Positions 53,254-64,000 of a stretch of 64,000 nucleotides of DNA are shown in pieces. Each line of letters begins with the position of its first letter. The first letter of the stretch is position 1. The translations under genes were made by a program, and so were the position numbers. The DNA is from Desmodesmus armatus (taxonomy: Eukaryota > Chlorophyta > Chlorophyceae > Sphaeropleales > Scenedesmaceae): contig VIIQ02000678.1 in NCBI GenBank assembly GCA_007449985.2, positions 348,566 to 412,565 of the forward strand, written 5' to 3'. The notes beneath the pieces are model-generated. The model was not told where the DNA came from. It ran no database searches and saw nothing but the letters and a program-made list of their open reading frames with translations.

Positions 53254-53443
53254 GGGGTCAGGGAGTAATGAACCCTTTGAAAGGGGGCTTTGCTGCTGGC
53301 GGCGCTGGCGCGGGCGCGGGGTGCGTCGAGATGAGCAGTCGACATGCATGCTATGCTAGCAATCCTACACACGTCCCTAGAGGATCATCCAGTTGTGTGT
53401 GTGTCAGCACAGGGAGTGCATACGTGCTGTGTGTGTGGGGGGC

Positions 53444-53457
53444 GGGGGGGGGGGGGG
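53444..53457. repeat. G-run (14 nt) before a CTG microsatellite
   Basis: Fourteen G at 53444-53457, followed by (CTG)n at about 53495-53518. Similar G-runs lie at 51219 and 54981 and at the end of the window (63985-64000). Confidence 0.9.
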
Positions 53458-53671
53458 TGATTGTGGCTGGGGGAAAGGGCAGAGCGCTCTGCCACTGCTG
53501 CTGCTGCTGCTGCTGCTGAGAATTTCCTCCTTTCTTCTGCACCAAACTTTGGTAGTCAGTGGCCAGTGGTCAGTTGCACTTGCTGTTGGAGCTGTTCAAG
53601 CCTAGAACCCAACAAAGCGGGTAGTTGCTACTCCCCCCCCCCCCTCAAACACTGTAGCTGTGATTCCTGCC

Positions 53672-56010
53672 ATCTACACGCCACAGGAGCTGCAGATACC
53701 AGCACGCGGCCCACAGCACATTACACTCCGAGGCTCCCGTCTGGTACCCACCCGCTTATGTGCAAACCTCGTTGAGATGTTTCACGCACCATGGTGCGCT
53801 TTGGACGCCCTGGAGGCAATCGAGGCTGCGAGCATCAGTGCTGCCCTATCCTGCCAGGATGATCACGCTGAACTGTGGGGCTCAGCCGTCCGACAAAGGC
53901 TTGGTCATCGATGACCATATCAGCTGACTTGTTGAAGACGCGTACTGGCTAGAGGTGAGGTGGGCAAAGGGGGGAGGGGCTCTTGGGTGGCAGCGTGTGC
54001 AGCGTGTGTCTATGTATGGGGGTGCTAGTTGAGGGGGAGGGCGGCTGCTTGGCCTGTGTCGTGAGCATTGCATTGTGTGGTATAGGGGAGGGCTGATGTT
54101 ACGTTGGTGGTGCGTGGAAAAGAGGAAGTGTGTGGCAAAGGCGTCATACGACGGGCAGTGGTTGCAAATTTGAGAACGTATCAAGCAGTGAGCAGCCGTA
54201 ACAGCAGACACACCCTTTGCTGCCTCAAATTTGGTAGTTGCCAACCCCGGGAAGTGAGGGGAAGGTGCCGCTGTTGGTGGTGCTGGTTTGTAAATGCCAC
54301 TGCAAAATGCAGGGCTAGGGGGGTGAAGGGTCTAGGCGGATCGCAGGCCCTGCCCGGGAGTGAGTCGCCCGGGGGCAGTGGGCGGCCCGCCCGGGGTTGC
54401 TTGATGTACAGCACAGGCAAGTCGCTTCCTTGACCCGCCCGCCCTGATTCCTGAGCTTGCTGCTGTTCCTTCCACATTGGGAGTCCACACCCAAACAACC
54501 TCTAGGAGATTGAAGGAGCTTGGAGGGGCAAACATGATCACAGAGCATGGCGCCAGCGTCTGGTCTTTGTGGCCTTCTCCCCACTCAACCAATGACTCAT
54601 TGGCTGAAGGCTTCACTACACCTTCACAGCATGTCTCGTTGTCTTGCCCCTGCCCCTCAGGCCCCTGCATGCACAGTGGCTTCCCTTGCCTGCCGCTGAT
54701 GGACAAAATGTCTCCCTGTCCCACCACTACTGCTGCAGGCACTGGGATGCTGCCAGGGCACATGGACGCCTGAGGTCAGCAGTGGGGGTACCACCACACC
54801 ATCGTGACAGCAGCAGCCAGCAGCAGGAGGCACAACTTGGTCCTGAGGTGGGGCGGTTGTCAGTGCTGCAGCGCGCAGCTGCAGGAGCGCCCCCCCTGCT
54901 GCCCTAGTTGCCCCAGTTGCCCTCAGGCAAAGGTGTCTACGGCTCCGAGCCGTGCAGTGCAGGTGGGTGTGTGTGTGTGTGGGGGGGGGGGGGATGACAG
55001 TGGGCTGCAGGCCGGGTAGGGGTATGCAGGGAAGCAGCTGCAAGACTCTTGCATTGAATGTGCTGCCAGAAAGTGACTTTTGCACGCTGGAGGGAGAGAG
55101 GGGGGGAAGGGGCAAAATGCAGAGGGGGCAAGAGCTTGTGGTGCTGGGTGCAACACTGGATTCTCCCAGTACAAGACCAATTGGTGGACGACTACGAGGG
55201 TGCGCAGGATGATGGAGGAGGGAGGCGATGGGGCACGGAGGGACAGCAGGCTGCGGCGCATTTATGCGTGTGGTGGATGGAAAGCGAAGCCTGCAAAGCA
55301 TTGGGAAGATGTGATGCCGTTGTTGTCTGTGATTGAGGCAATCAACCAACATAAAACCTGCTGCTTGTGCATGTGCCACTTTTGGCCTGCTGCATTGAGG
55401 AGCCCTGCGCACAGCTTTTGGGAGTGGCAGCAGCAGCAGGGAATGGCAGCTGGCCGCAGTGTTGGCTGCACCCAGCAGCAGCGTGTTGATTATGTATTAT
55501 GCAATTACAGTTCTGCAGGTGGGTGTTGGAAAGTGCCAGGGGCGTGCAGGGCAATGGAACTGCATGGAAGCAGCTGCAAGACAACAGGGCAGTGCTGTTC
55601 CACTCTTGAAGCAGGGATCGGGAAGAGCAGCAGGAGAGCGGGAGCGCATTTGTGGTGCAGGGTGCGACAGCAAAAGCTGCCAGTTGGAAGCCATGGAATG
55701 GAAGACACTGAGTGGCTATGTGCAGAGGGAAGAGGGAGGGAAAGAGGGAGGACAATGGAGGGACAACTGCAGTGCATGGGGAAAAAGGGGAGCCTGCAAT
55801 CCTGTTTGCAATCCTGGCTTCATACAGTCGCGGCAGTCAAGCAAACATCCTCACTGAGTGTGCTGCTTGTGCCTGTGTTGATGGCCTGCTGCAGGATCCT
55901 GTTGGGGAGGACGGCTGCGCGAGCTGCCCAGAGGAGGAACAGCAGCGGCAGCAGCAGGACTAGTAGCAGCCTTAGAGACTGACAGGAATGGCAGTAGTGG
56001 TGGCTGCACC
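53672..56010 (+). pseudogene. P3 copy of the duplicated-exon gene
   Basis: First piece about 53672-53914: YTPQELQIPARGPQHITLRG, then RLCANLVEMFHAPWCALDAL and EAIEAASISAALSCQDDH, the best-preserved version of a segment that is frame-broken in P1 and P2. The later pieces align with the P2 exons: LHAQWLPLPAADGQ and HHYCCRHWDAARAHG (54650-54770), a copy at 55385-55520, and DPVGEDGCASCPEEEQQRQQ-stop near 55960. Reading-frame damage and a missing CTGCAG acceptor (CTGCATTGAGGAG at 55394) suggest that the 3' part is dead. Confidence 0.45.
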
Positions 56011-56941
56011 CAACAGCAGGCGTGCTGACAACGTGATGCACAAAGTGTATAGCACAGGGCTGCATTCCTTGGCTTTGCGCCCAACAATGCAGCCTGACAG
56101 CACAGCAACAGCATGGGGGAAGACGTCCAGCAGCAGCATGAGTGTCGACATCGTGTGCAGCCCAGCAGCAGCACCAGGGTCGTCTGCAGCCCTTGAAAGC
56201 TGCTGCAGGTGGTTGGCTGCAGCAGGTGGGGCTGTGGCGCCGACTTGAGTCTACGCCTTGTAATGAATCACCCTGGTGTGGGCTCAATCAAGGCACTGTG
56301 AAGGGTTCTGGTGTTACCTGTCCTGCATGGAGGGAACTGTGGGTAACCCACACCCGCATCTTGCACTGGGGCTTGCCTTGCGCGCCCCCTGCGTCATTAT
56401 TGGCATGCGTATGTGGCATCTATGATGATGTGTGAAGATGTGTGAATGGCATTGTTGTCTGGGAGGGTCTTTTTCAACAGCAGGTCTCCCCCTGTGCAGC
56501 ACACCGGTGGCGGAACTCCACAAATCCCTCCATGTTGCACTGTGCAGCCAGACAAGCTGCTGCTTGCGTTAACCCCTAGCTACACTGGCTACCTGGTATG
56601 CACAACCAGGAGTGATACATCCCTGTCTGGATATGTTGAAAATTGAAATTGCTCTGTTTCCTGAGGCTCAGAAGTGTGGTTGCCTCATCTTGACAAATTT
56701 ACCAGACGGTATTTGGTAACAGAAATTCAAAATGACAGCTCGCAAAATGACAGCAGCAGCAGTGCAGGGACACTTCATAAGGCACAGTGAAAGATCTTAT
56801 CGAGCAAAAACTTGAATCAACCGAGCAGGAGTTCTTGATCAAGGCGATTGGTGGGGCACACAGCTAAACAAGCAACCTGAAATCATCAGCAGCACCTTCA
56901 ACAGCAGGTGAGGACGCTTGCAACGTGGCAATGTCGTTAAC

Positions 56942-57073
56942 TCATATGGTCTTATTGAATAATCGTGTGTGGTTTCGCAGCTGCGTCTTGTAAGCACTGG
57001 CCTTGATGTAGCTTGCCTGGGTGGTGACCATCTTGCTGATGCTGCTGTTCTCAGGTTGTCCCAAGACCCACAC
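56942..57073 (-). CDS. terminal exon conserved between blocks (P3 copy)
   Basis: Acceptor GCTTCAG, 44 codons: VWVLGQPENSSISKMVTTQA, SYIKASAYKTQLRNHTRLF, NKTI-stop. It faces away from the basic-protein gene at 57225. The acceptor and first 20 codons are kept in P2. Confidence 0.45.
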   Translation of the reverse strand: MWVLGQPENSSISKMVTTQASYIKASAYKTQLRNHTRLFNKTI

Positions 57074-57224
57074 CTGAAGCTGACAAGCCCAGCAGCTGAG
57101 ATGTGCGTAAAAACCTCTGCATGTGATTTGCTCAGTGGTGTGCAGTGCATGCTTGGTGAAGGTCACATATGTGCTGACACCAAGGTTGGGGGCGCAGCAC
57201 AAACTGCCTTGGATTTCCTGCACC

Positions 57225-58051
57225 ATGGAGGAATGCACCTTGAAAGCGATAGAAGCCTTCAGGTATCATCGCAGATCATGCAGGACACTTTCTGAGGCTT
57301 CAGCTGAGTCATACATTGTGTGGCGCTGCATTTGCACCGTGCGCAGGGCGCTTCTCCAAGAACAGCAGGCCTATGGTGGCTGGGTGAGTGCCACGGCTGG
57401 CCTTAGCAGTCATCCACCGCTGTACAGCTATGTTTAGCAGCAAGAAACATGAAATAAATACAAGCATGAGGGCGGTGCTGCATGCAGGCAGCAGGCCAGC
57501 ACAGCAGGCCAGCACGGCGAGTGTAGCAGTATGAGACTTTGATTCATGCACGCCAGACTACGGTGTTTGGTAGCCATCCTCAACAGTGAACCCATAGGTG
57601 CAGAAACTGTCAAGCAGAAGACACATGCAGCCGCTGCCCGCAGTGCAATCCTGCTGTAAGCGAGGTGTGCTGAGCTATGCGACAGCATATACCTCCTTGC
57701 AGCCTGCCGCAGGACGGTGCTGGTAGTCTCAAACACCTGCACTGATGTTGGTCCTGTCTGTCTCTGTTGCCCGCAATGCAGGACGCGTATGCACCAGACA
57801 TCCAGCCCAAGGCACAGCAGCAGCTGGCCCTGGGCCCTAAGTACAAGAAGCCCAAGGAGTTTGGGCCTCTCACGCTGGAGCAGACGAAGCTTAAGGCAGC
57901 CAAGAGGAAGCGCTGGCGGGACAACCGGAAGGAAAATGACAAGAAAGCAGACGTCGCCAAGGCAGGCGTCACCAAGCCAAAGCCCAAACGGAGGCAACAG
58001 AAAGAGACCCAAAGGAGCAAGTGGTGGCGTGAGAAGGGCAAGCGCTCGTAG
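57225..58051 (+). CDS. small basic protein, two exons (142 aa)
   Basis: Exon 57225-57383 (CACCATGG start; MEECTLKAIEAFRYHRRSCR .. RRALLQEQQAYGGW; donor TGG-GTGAGT) joins in phase 0 to 57782-58051 (acceptor GCAATGCAG; DAYAPDIQPKAQQQLALGPK, KYKKPKEFGPLTLEQTKLKA, AKRKRWRDNRKEN .. KWWREKGKRS-stop). The C-terminal half is strongly Lys/Arg-rich, as in small ribosomal or RNA-binding proteins or a nuclear signal. I do not recognise a named family. A TGTAA polyadenylation signal lies at 58303. The P2 copy is broken. Identical donor context in both copies supports the first exon. Confidence 0.65.
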
Positions 58052-58054
58052 ACA

Positions 58055-59515
58055 CAGCAGCAGCTCTGCTGTGTGGGCTGTCAACAGCACAGGGCAGGGT
58101 GTTCCTGCTGCGCCTGCACCAGTCGATGCTGCTGAGCAGGCCAAGAGCGCAGCGCTACAGCAAAGGCTAGCAAGGCGAGGCCCAGGCAGCAGGCATGGCG
58201 ACAAAGCGCGCCTTCAAGGAGTCATTTGACCTGCACCAGGCTGTGTGTGACATGAAGAGAGAGGGCGAGGCCAAGGTCTGAACCTGTGAAGAGATCAGTG
58301 TATGTAAACCACCGCTGGCCATGTGGTTGCCATGGCCACGTGATTACCCTTGCGGACGCCTCAGGGCATGGGTTTGATTCTCTGCATTTGCCTATCGAGC
58401 ACAGATGTGATGATTGCTCAGATGTCATCACATCTGTGATTCGTCACTGTACTTGCAGCATGTCACTGTTGCCTGTTCATAGTCAGACCATGTGTCTCTG
58501 GCGTGTGCATCATGTTTTGGCACCAGGCTGCACTTTCCTCCAAATGGAGCTGTTTTAGGCATCAAAATCATCGGGGCAGTCCCAGCTTTACTGTGACGCT
58601 AAGCACACTGCTAATGTGCTGTTGATGGACAGTGCTGATGATTGAGACTCGCCAAGTGCACAAAGTTGATGGCGCATCTTGGCATGCTGAGGTGCAGCTT
58701 TTGCAGCTTGGTTCCTAGGTGCAGATTTGGGGCAGGAGGTGTGTGAATCCCATGTAGGCCAGCTTGCATGCATCTTTGTAAGATGTCTTACTGCAGCTTT
58801 GAGGAGGGGATTATGGTGTCACACTCAGCCATGCTGCTTGCACGTTGTGGTTTGGAGGATGTCAAGCTGATTTCCACTAAGGCCGACCAATGTGCAGCCG
58901 CAATGGCTGCAGCACCAGCGGATGTGGGTTGGATGGCTGAGGACACGTGTCATGTTGTTTGTAGTGTTTACAGCCTGCTGCCATGTGCCCGCTGCCAGTG
59001 AGGGCTGGGGCCCAACAATAGCTGACTTCCTGCGCTGCTGCAGAAGATGCCACAGTCTTTTGCACAGGCAGACCGTCTTCTCGGGGCTTGTGCATTGCAT
59101 CTGCCATCATATCCTGTCAAAATTCTGGACTGGCAGGGCCAATTTGTAACAGACAGCATCAGAATATGCATGGCTTTGTTGGCACCGTCTTTCCATGCAG
59201 CCTTTATTGAGCCAAACGGGGAAGAAGTGAAATGCTGCTGAACTGGGTTTGCATGTGCTGAATCATGGGTTGCAAACTCAGGGCATCATCAGCAGTGCTG
59301 TTGGACCCCTGCACATCCGTCCTCCAAGGCTGTGTCCAAGGCTGTGTGAAGTTCACATTGCAGGCACACTTGAGGGCACAGTACAGGCCAAGCAGGGTTG
59401 ATCAACCGTTGCTCTGGGGCCCAGGGCTGGCCGATGCTCTGATGGTGTTGGTGGGAAGGGGGGGTGCCCACAAGACAGCCAGACACCTCCATGCCACGTA
59501 TTACACTGAGTGTAC
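58055..59515. other. 3' part of block P3
   Basis: 58125-58280 resembles the second half of the P2 Lys-rich protein (CAAGAGCGCAGCGCTA..GCAAGGC) but is out of frame. A plus frame at 58768-59001 (SAMLLARCGLEDVKLISTKA) is partly shared with P2. The insertion site of the P2 element is intact at about 59240. Confidence 0.4.
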
Positions 59516-59519
59516 AAGG

Positions 59520-61690
59520 CCGTTCGATGACTAGTGATGCTGCCAAGTACGCTAGCATTGGAAATTGCCCGGGTAGTTCTTATCCCACACTGTGGAATCT
59601 CAAGAGAGGATCAAGTCGCTCAGACAGTCAAGTACGGCCTGTTGCTGCGCAAGCATGGCTGCGCGCTCAGCAACATGCTGAGCTGCAGGGACTGCTGCAT
59701 GACGTTGACTTGAAGAACCAAACGCTCTGGTGCACACCGTAGTGCCACTGGTCAGCTAGGCTGTCACAGTCAACCTTTGACAACATGTCAGACACCAATG
59801 CTGACGTAATGAAGTGCACCAGTGTGTCTCAAATGGTGCAGTTGGTACTGATTGGCAACTTGTCATCGTGAGCTACAGCACATAGTGGCACTAGGGAACA
59901 GGGTGTATGAATGAGCCCGGGCTATTAAGGGCCCTGTGTACAGTTTTTGCAGTTGTAGTGCAGGGTCACTGCACAGTGTAGGTATGGTGTCAGCAGGGTT
60001 CTGGCTGTACCCTACTGTCACCTGGCCCTGGGTGCCTATACCTGCCAGCCCGTGCAGTGCACCTTGATCGGGTGATTGTAGTCAACAACACTGTCTGGTC
60101 CACATTCTCGGTTCTGTTTCGTGTTTCGGTTCTGTTGCCATCGTCGAAGTTACGTGGCTGCCTTTGTCGCTGTACATCTGTTTGGTCTCTGAGTTCCTTC
60201 TAATCGAACACGTGCGTATTACTGGGGGGAACTACGGGGTATTACTGTGTCATTCCTAGCAGAGTCGGATCAGCCTGAGCCCCACAGTAAGGTTGTGAGG
60301 GTTGCAGTGGTTGGAGCAGTTGGAGCAGTTGGAGAAGTCCTGTGGTAGCAGTTGTGGCAGCAAGCCGTGGCAATTGCAGCAGGTGTGTCAGGTTTGAGCC
60401 CGCATGTGTGTACAACACACTGTGAAGGGCCAGGTTCAGGTCAATGTGCTGACAGTGTCATGCACTTGGAAAGGATGTGCCGCCCAAAAGTGGTGTGCGT
60501 CGTCCAAAACAACTCGGTAACAATCCTCGCGCTACACAGTGGAGATCCGAGCTGCTGAGGCACCGCTGTACACACCACACACCACACATGGTTTGATTTG
60601 TCAAGTTTTTCCAGACTCTGGATGGCGGCCAACCTGACTTCGAAGTTGTTTCTGGAATAATGGCGGTATCCAGCCACAACTGATGGCCGCCATCACAGTG
60701 TGCATAACTTCACAGCATGAAGTAGGTTGCCGATGCGGATGAGAAACCACAGACATGCACAAGGTGATCATCTGTGGTGAGCTGTGCCACGCTGGCATGT
60801 CGCCTTGCTCATCAACCTGCCTCAAAAAGTTGCAAGCAATCATGCTCAAGGCATGGCCCAACTGATGCGGCAGAGCTATGATTGTCCTGCAGCCCCCAAC
60901 TCGAGCTTCGTGAATGTATGCTGGAACATGTCCTTGCCTACACTGACTGCTGAGCATGCACAGCCCCATGCACAAGTACTACTGTGTGACACCATGTGCA
61001 ACTGGCACTTGCAGGGCCTGCCTGACTGAACACTACAGATCGCTGGATCTGTGGGACAGATGCATTCCAGAACAGCAGTTCCAGCCGTGAAAGACACAGT
61101 CTGCTTGCAAGTGCCGCCACACGCACATGCCTTACTATGAATGAAACAAACCTGTCTGTCAGGACGAGGCAAAGATTCCTGCCCCAGGCAAAATCATGTT
61201 GCACCTGAAGTAGGCCAGGAAGCATGCAATGTTTTGCATACAGCTGCTGAGCAAATTCGTGCCGGCTGCTGCAGGAATGTCCTGGATGAAACCAGGACCT
61301 ATGCTACACGCAGGCAGCATATGCGCAAAGTATGCACACTGTGTTGAGTAGTCCCATGACAACCCACAATATGCTGCAAGTGACCCCCAGACTGTTATTC
61401 TGTTGCACGGTGTTCCCTCACGCTTCAAGCTTGACACAGCAGCAGCAACATGTCACATACAATACTGCCCACATACTAGTACAGTCCAGCACAACAGCCA
61501 TGCACTTGTCACTATTGTCAAACCTATGCACTGCCTACTGTCAAAGACCATGGGCAGTATTGCGGCAGCTGATGTCACAAGGTGCAGCATGCAACCTCCA
61601 CTAAGCCAAGCTTTGATGCCTTGAAACCCCTCACATTTGCAGCATGATGACCCAGCACACATTGCACAACAGGAAGGTGCACATGCAGCC
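59520..61690. other. no gene recognised
   Basis: Nothing beyond a short GTTGGAGCA repeat near 60310-60335. Small frames lack support. Confidence 0.35.
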
Positions 61691-61699
61691 AGCATGCGC

Positions 61700-62808
61700 T
61701 CAGACAGGCAGTGCCCTGACCTGGCCCAGCATGCTGCACACAACCTCATGCTGCCTGTGGATCTCCTTAACAGCCATGGCCACTGCGCCAGCTGCCTCCT
61801 TTGCCTGTCCTGGCCGACTGGTGCCGCTCAGCACCATGCTGCGGGCCTTGTCAACCTCTTCTAGCTGCTCCAAGGCTGCTGCAGTGGCTGCCTGCGCAGT
61901 GGCGATGAGACCGGCCACGCCCACACGGTGGCTGTGCAGCAGCACCAGCTTCTGCAGCTTGTTCTGGCACAGGATGACACACGTGTTGGCTTCCTCTGCG
62001 TATTTGATGGTGAATCTTTTGCCACTCCTGTGGGCACTACAGCGCATATTTCTGGCTGCTCTGGCCCTACGTGCCTGCACATGCACATGCACAGAAAGGC
62101 AGTGACGCATTGAAGACAGGAAACATGACCAAGATCAGTACAGGCACATGTGTCTGCAGGCATGAACTGCACATGCTGGCTTATACAGAGGCTGATTATG
62201 TCATTTGACTGGAGCCTTGTGCAACGTGTGGGGTGCCTATGGCCTAAAGCGGCTCTCAGCTGTCAAGCACAGTACTGCATGGCTGCTCTGCAATCCTGCA
62301 CCCACAGTGCTGTGCTGGCATGTTGCCTGATGTCTTGCTTGTATACTGCTTTAGCAGGCAGCCTTTATGTCCATCAAACTTGAAGGACATGATTAGCCTG
62401 CACAGATCACCGCTGGATCAGCACTGTTGCCAGCCGTGCCAGCCTGTTATCGCTTGCCTGGATCTTTCTCCACTCAAGTCTACACTTGGCAGCCCCCCAG
62501 CCCAGGATGCATCCTGCCAGGGTCATCACGAGCAGCCAAGGGGCTAGGGAGCGGGAATCGACCATAGTTGTATACACACAGAGTCGTAATAGGCCCTCAG
62601 CACTTGGGACAGGAAGATGGAAGCAGCAGGTGCTGCTGTTGATGGAATGTTGGTGACAGGTGGCGTGTTGCGTGTCTATCGTGAGCTTAAAACGATGTTT
62701 CCAAAGTGGTATCGGCACTGGACTGTTGTTTGCCCAGTCGTGCTGCATTGCAGCGACCTCAGCTGTCACATCAAGTTGACTAAATAACTGTAGTACCTGC
62801 CTAGCCAT
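61700..62808 (-). CDS. unidentified helical protein with a hydrophobic segment
   Basis: Terminal exon 62074-61700 (acceptor ATGTGCAG): KRFTIKYAEEANTCVILCQN, KLQKLVLLHSHRVGVAGLIA, then a long Ala/Glu helix (ALEQLEEVDKARSMVLSGTS; VAMAVKEIHRQHEVVCSM). Preceding exon ends at 62458 with CAG-GCAAGC, a GC donor, phase 0. It holds VDSRSLAPWLLVMTLAGCIL and GWGAAKCRLEWRKIQ, a likely membrane span. The frame is open back to ATG 62808 (MARQVLQLFSQLDVTAEVAA), but the part 62580-62690 reads less naturally and may hide an intron. A CAG-GTCAGG donor near the end (about 61718) means the gene could also continue. Confidence 0.5.
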
Positions 62809-62814
62809 TCAATG

Positions 62815-64000
62815 GCTTGACGGTGATTGGCCCGATTGCAGTCCGACTCCCCAGAGACAAATATATGCATTTTTGTCTACGTGTCCTTTGATCCTGTCCA
62901 CCAATGCAATCGGTTCCTGATTTGACCCCAACCCCCCCTCCCAGTCCCCCCTAAGGGGCCTGGCAATTCAGCTAGCTGCAGGAGCCCACTGCCACGTCCA
63001 AGCGTGCCACCATGAACTCAACACGCTTTTGAAAAGACAGAAAACTGCCTAGCAGTCCATGCCCTGCTGCACCACCTGAACAGCGGGATGCGCAGGGGGC
63101 TGGGATGCGCTGGGGGCTGCAGTGCTGGGAATGAATTTGATCGAAACAAGCAACGTAAGGATCTCAGCAGCAGGTGCAGTGCTGGGTGTGGCATAGCTGT
63201 ACTTGCTTTTGGAAATGTCCCTGCATGCATGGCATGTGTGCTGTCAACACTACCTTGCACTGTATCAACCCACCAGCCCCACATTCCCCAGCACACACAG
63301 CCACCCCGAAGTGTGCTTCGGCCACCAGTGCTCATTCAGAGCGTTGATGGATTCTGCAGCCAGCAGAACACCATAGTAGCTGTGTCAAACTGGCAAGCTT
63401 TCTGTCCACTCTTTGGCCTCTGCTCATGCTACAGGCACAACGCGATGGGTCATGCTGGCGTACGCTCACTTGGCCCGGCCGTTGTGTGCAAGTTTGTCGT
63501 TGGCAGCAGTTTTTAGGCGGCGTCGCGTGTGTTTTTACCCTGCTGGTCCAGGAAGCAGGCAGCAGCAGCAGCTGAGGCAGGCAGGTGAGGCTGGTGGAGG
63601 GGTGGGGTGGCGACGGCATAGCGGGCTGGTATGGCTTTGTTTTTGAGGGTCTATTGACACACGGATTGAGTGAGTTCAGGTTTCTGCCCTGCATTGTGGC
63701 AACTTGACAGAGGGACGATCCGCTCCACCATGCAAGAAAGCACGGGGTTGCAGTGAGTGCCACATAGTCCTACATTGTACTGTCACTGGTTGGCAGTCAG
63801 GTGAGGCTTTGCTGTTCAGCCGGAAAGTCAGGGGTGTAGTAGCGGGGCGAGCTGCATGGGTACTAACAGGCAGCACTGTTTTTGATACCCTTCTTGCGTC
63901 AGCATTATTGGTGCCCTACTTGCTTCAGTAGGTCTGCTACAGTCTCTAGCCGTGTGTGTGTGGGGGTGGGGGAGCGGCGAGGACGGGGGGGGGGGGGGGG
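62815..64000. other. no gene recognised
   Basis: No supported exon. The window ends in a G-run (63985-64000) that continues past the edge. Confidence 0.35.

Larger units (their letters stand above)
53560..59515. repeat. paralogous block P3
   Basis: Third copy of the gene neighbourhood, same orientation as P2, without the 1.93-kb insertion and with shorter microsatellites. It retains the most intact coding frames at its left end (53.7-53.9 kb) and for the basic protein (57.2-58.1 kb). Confidence 0.85.

Overview
The window looks like nuclear DNA of a green alga. Genes are split by short GT-AG (and some GC-AG) introns. The coding style is rich in Ala, Gln and CAG repeats. There is an octotricopeptide (OPR) protein with a C-terminal RAP domain, a fragment of the 20S proteasome beta-5 subunit, MYND-finger and LRR proteins, TGTAA polyadenylation signals, and many long G/C homopolymers. 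I infer a chlorophyte, perhaps Sphaeropleales/Scenedesmaceae. That is family-level reasoning, not a database match. There is no prokaryotic, plastid or mitochondrial gene order.

Layout. 1.5-9.5 kb: a four-exon secreted protein, a possible Cys-rich micro-ORF, a minisatellite, a MYND-type gene (minus) and a divergent LRR gene (plus). 11.2-12.3 kb and 25.9-27.1 kb: two direct copies of a cassette carrying a tRNA-like Pol III module and an intronless gene of 170 or 168 aa with a TATA box and tandem TGAGTCA sites. 14.8-17.2 kb: an eight-exon unidentified gene. 18.2-20.2 kb (inverted), 43.1-51.3 kb and 53.6-59.5 kb: three paralogous blocks of one gene neighbourhood in different states of decay. The middle block carries a 1.93 kb insertion whose empty site is still visible in the third. 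21.7-23.7 kb: an unidentified minus-strand gene next to a pair of 35-bp inverted repeats that flank exons of a small SIM-bearing protein. 27.1-27.9 and 35.7-36.4 kb: two copies of another element with a palindrome, a TATA box and a 49/50-aa micro-ORF. 31.8-33.9 kb: a second LRR gene, frameshifted twice. 37-38.2 kb: a Cys-rich gene whose intron holds a nine-copy minisatellite. 39.1-39.6 kb: the proteasome fragment. 40-43 kb: the OPR-RAP gene. 61.7-62.8 kb: a helical minus-strand gene.

How it fits together. Much of the window is accessory and duplicated: local segmental duplications, short transposon-like insertions, minisatellites and broken copies. Housekeeping functions are few (proteasome fragment, organelle RNA-processing type OPR protein). 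Exon models were made by eye from splice consensus and phase, without transcripts, so first and last exons are the least certain parts. Several good coding frames are broken by single-base shifts, which could be real decay or assembly error.
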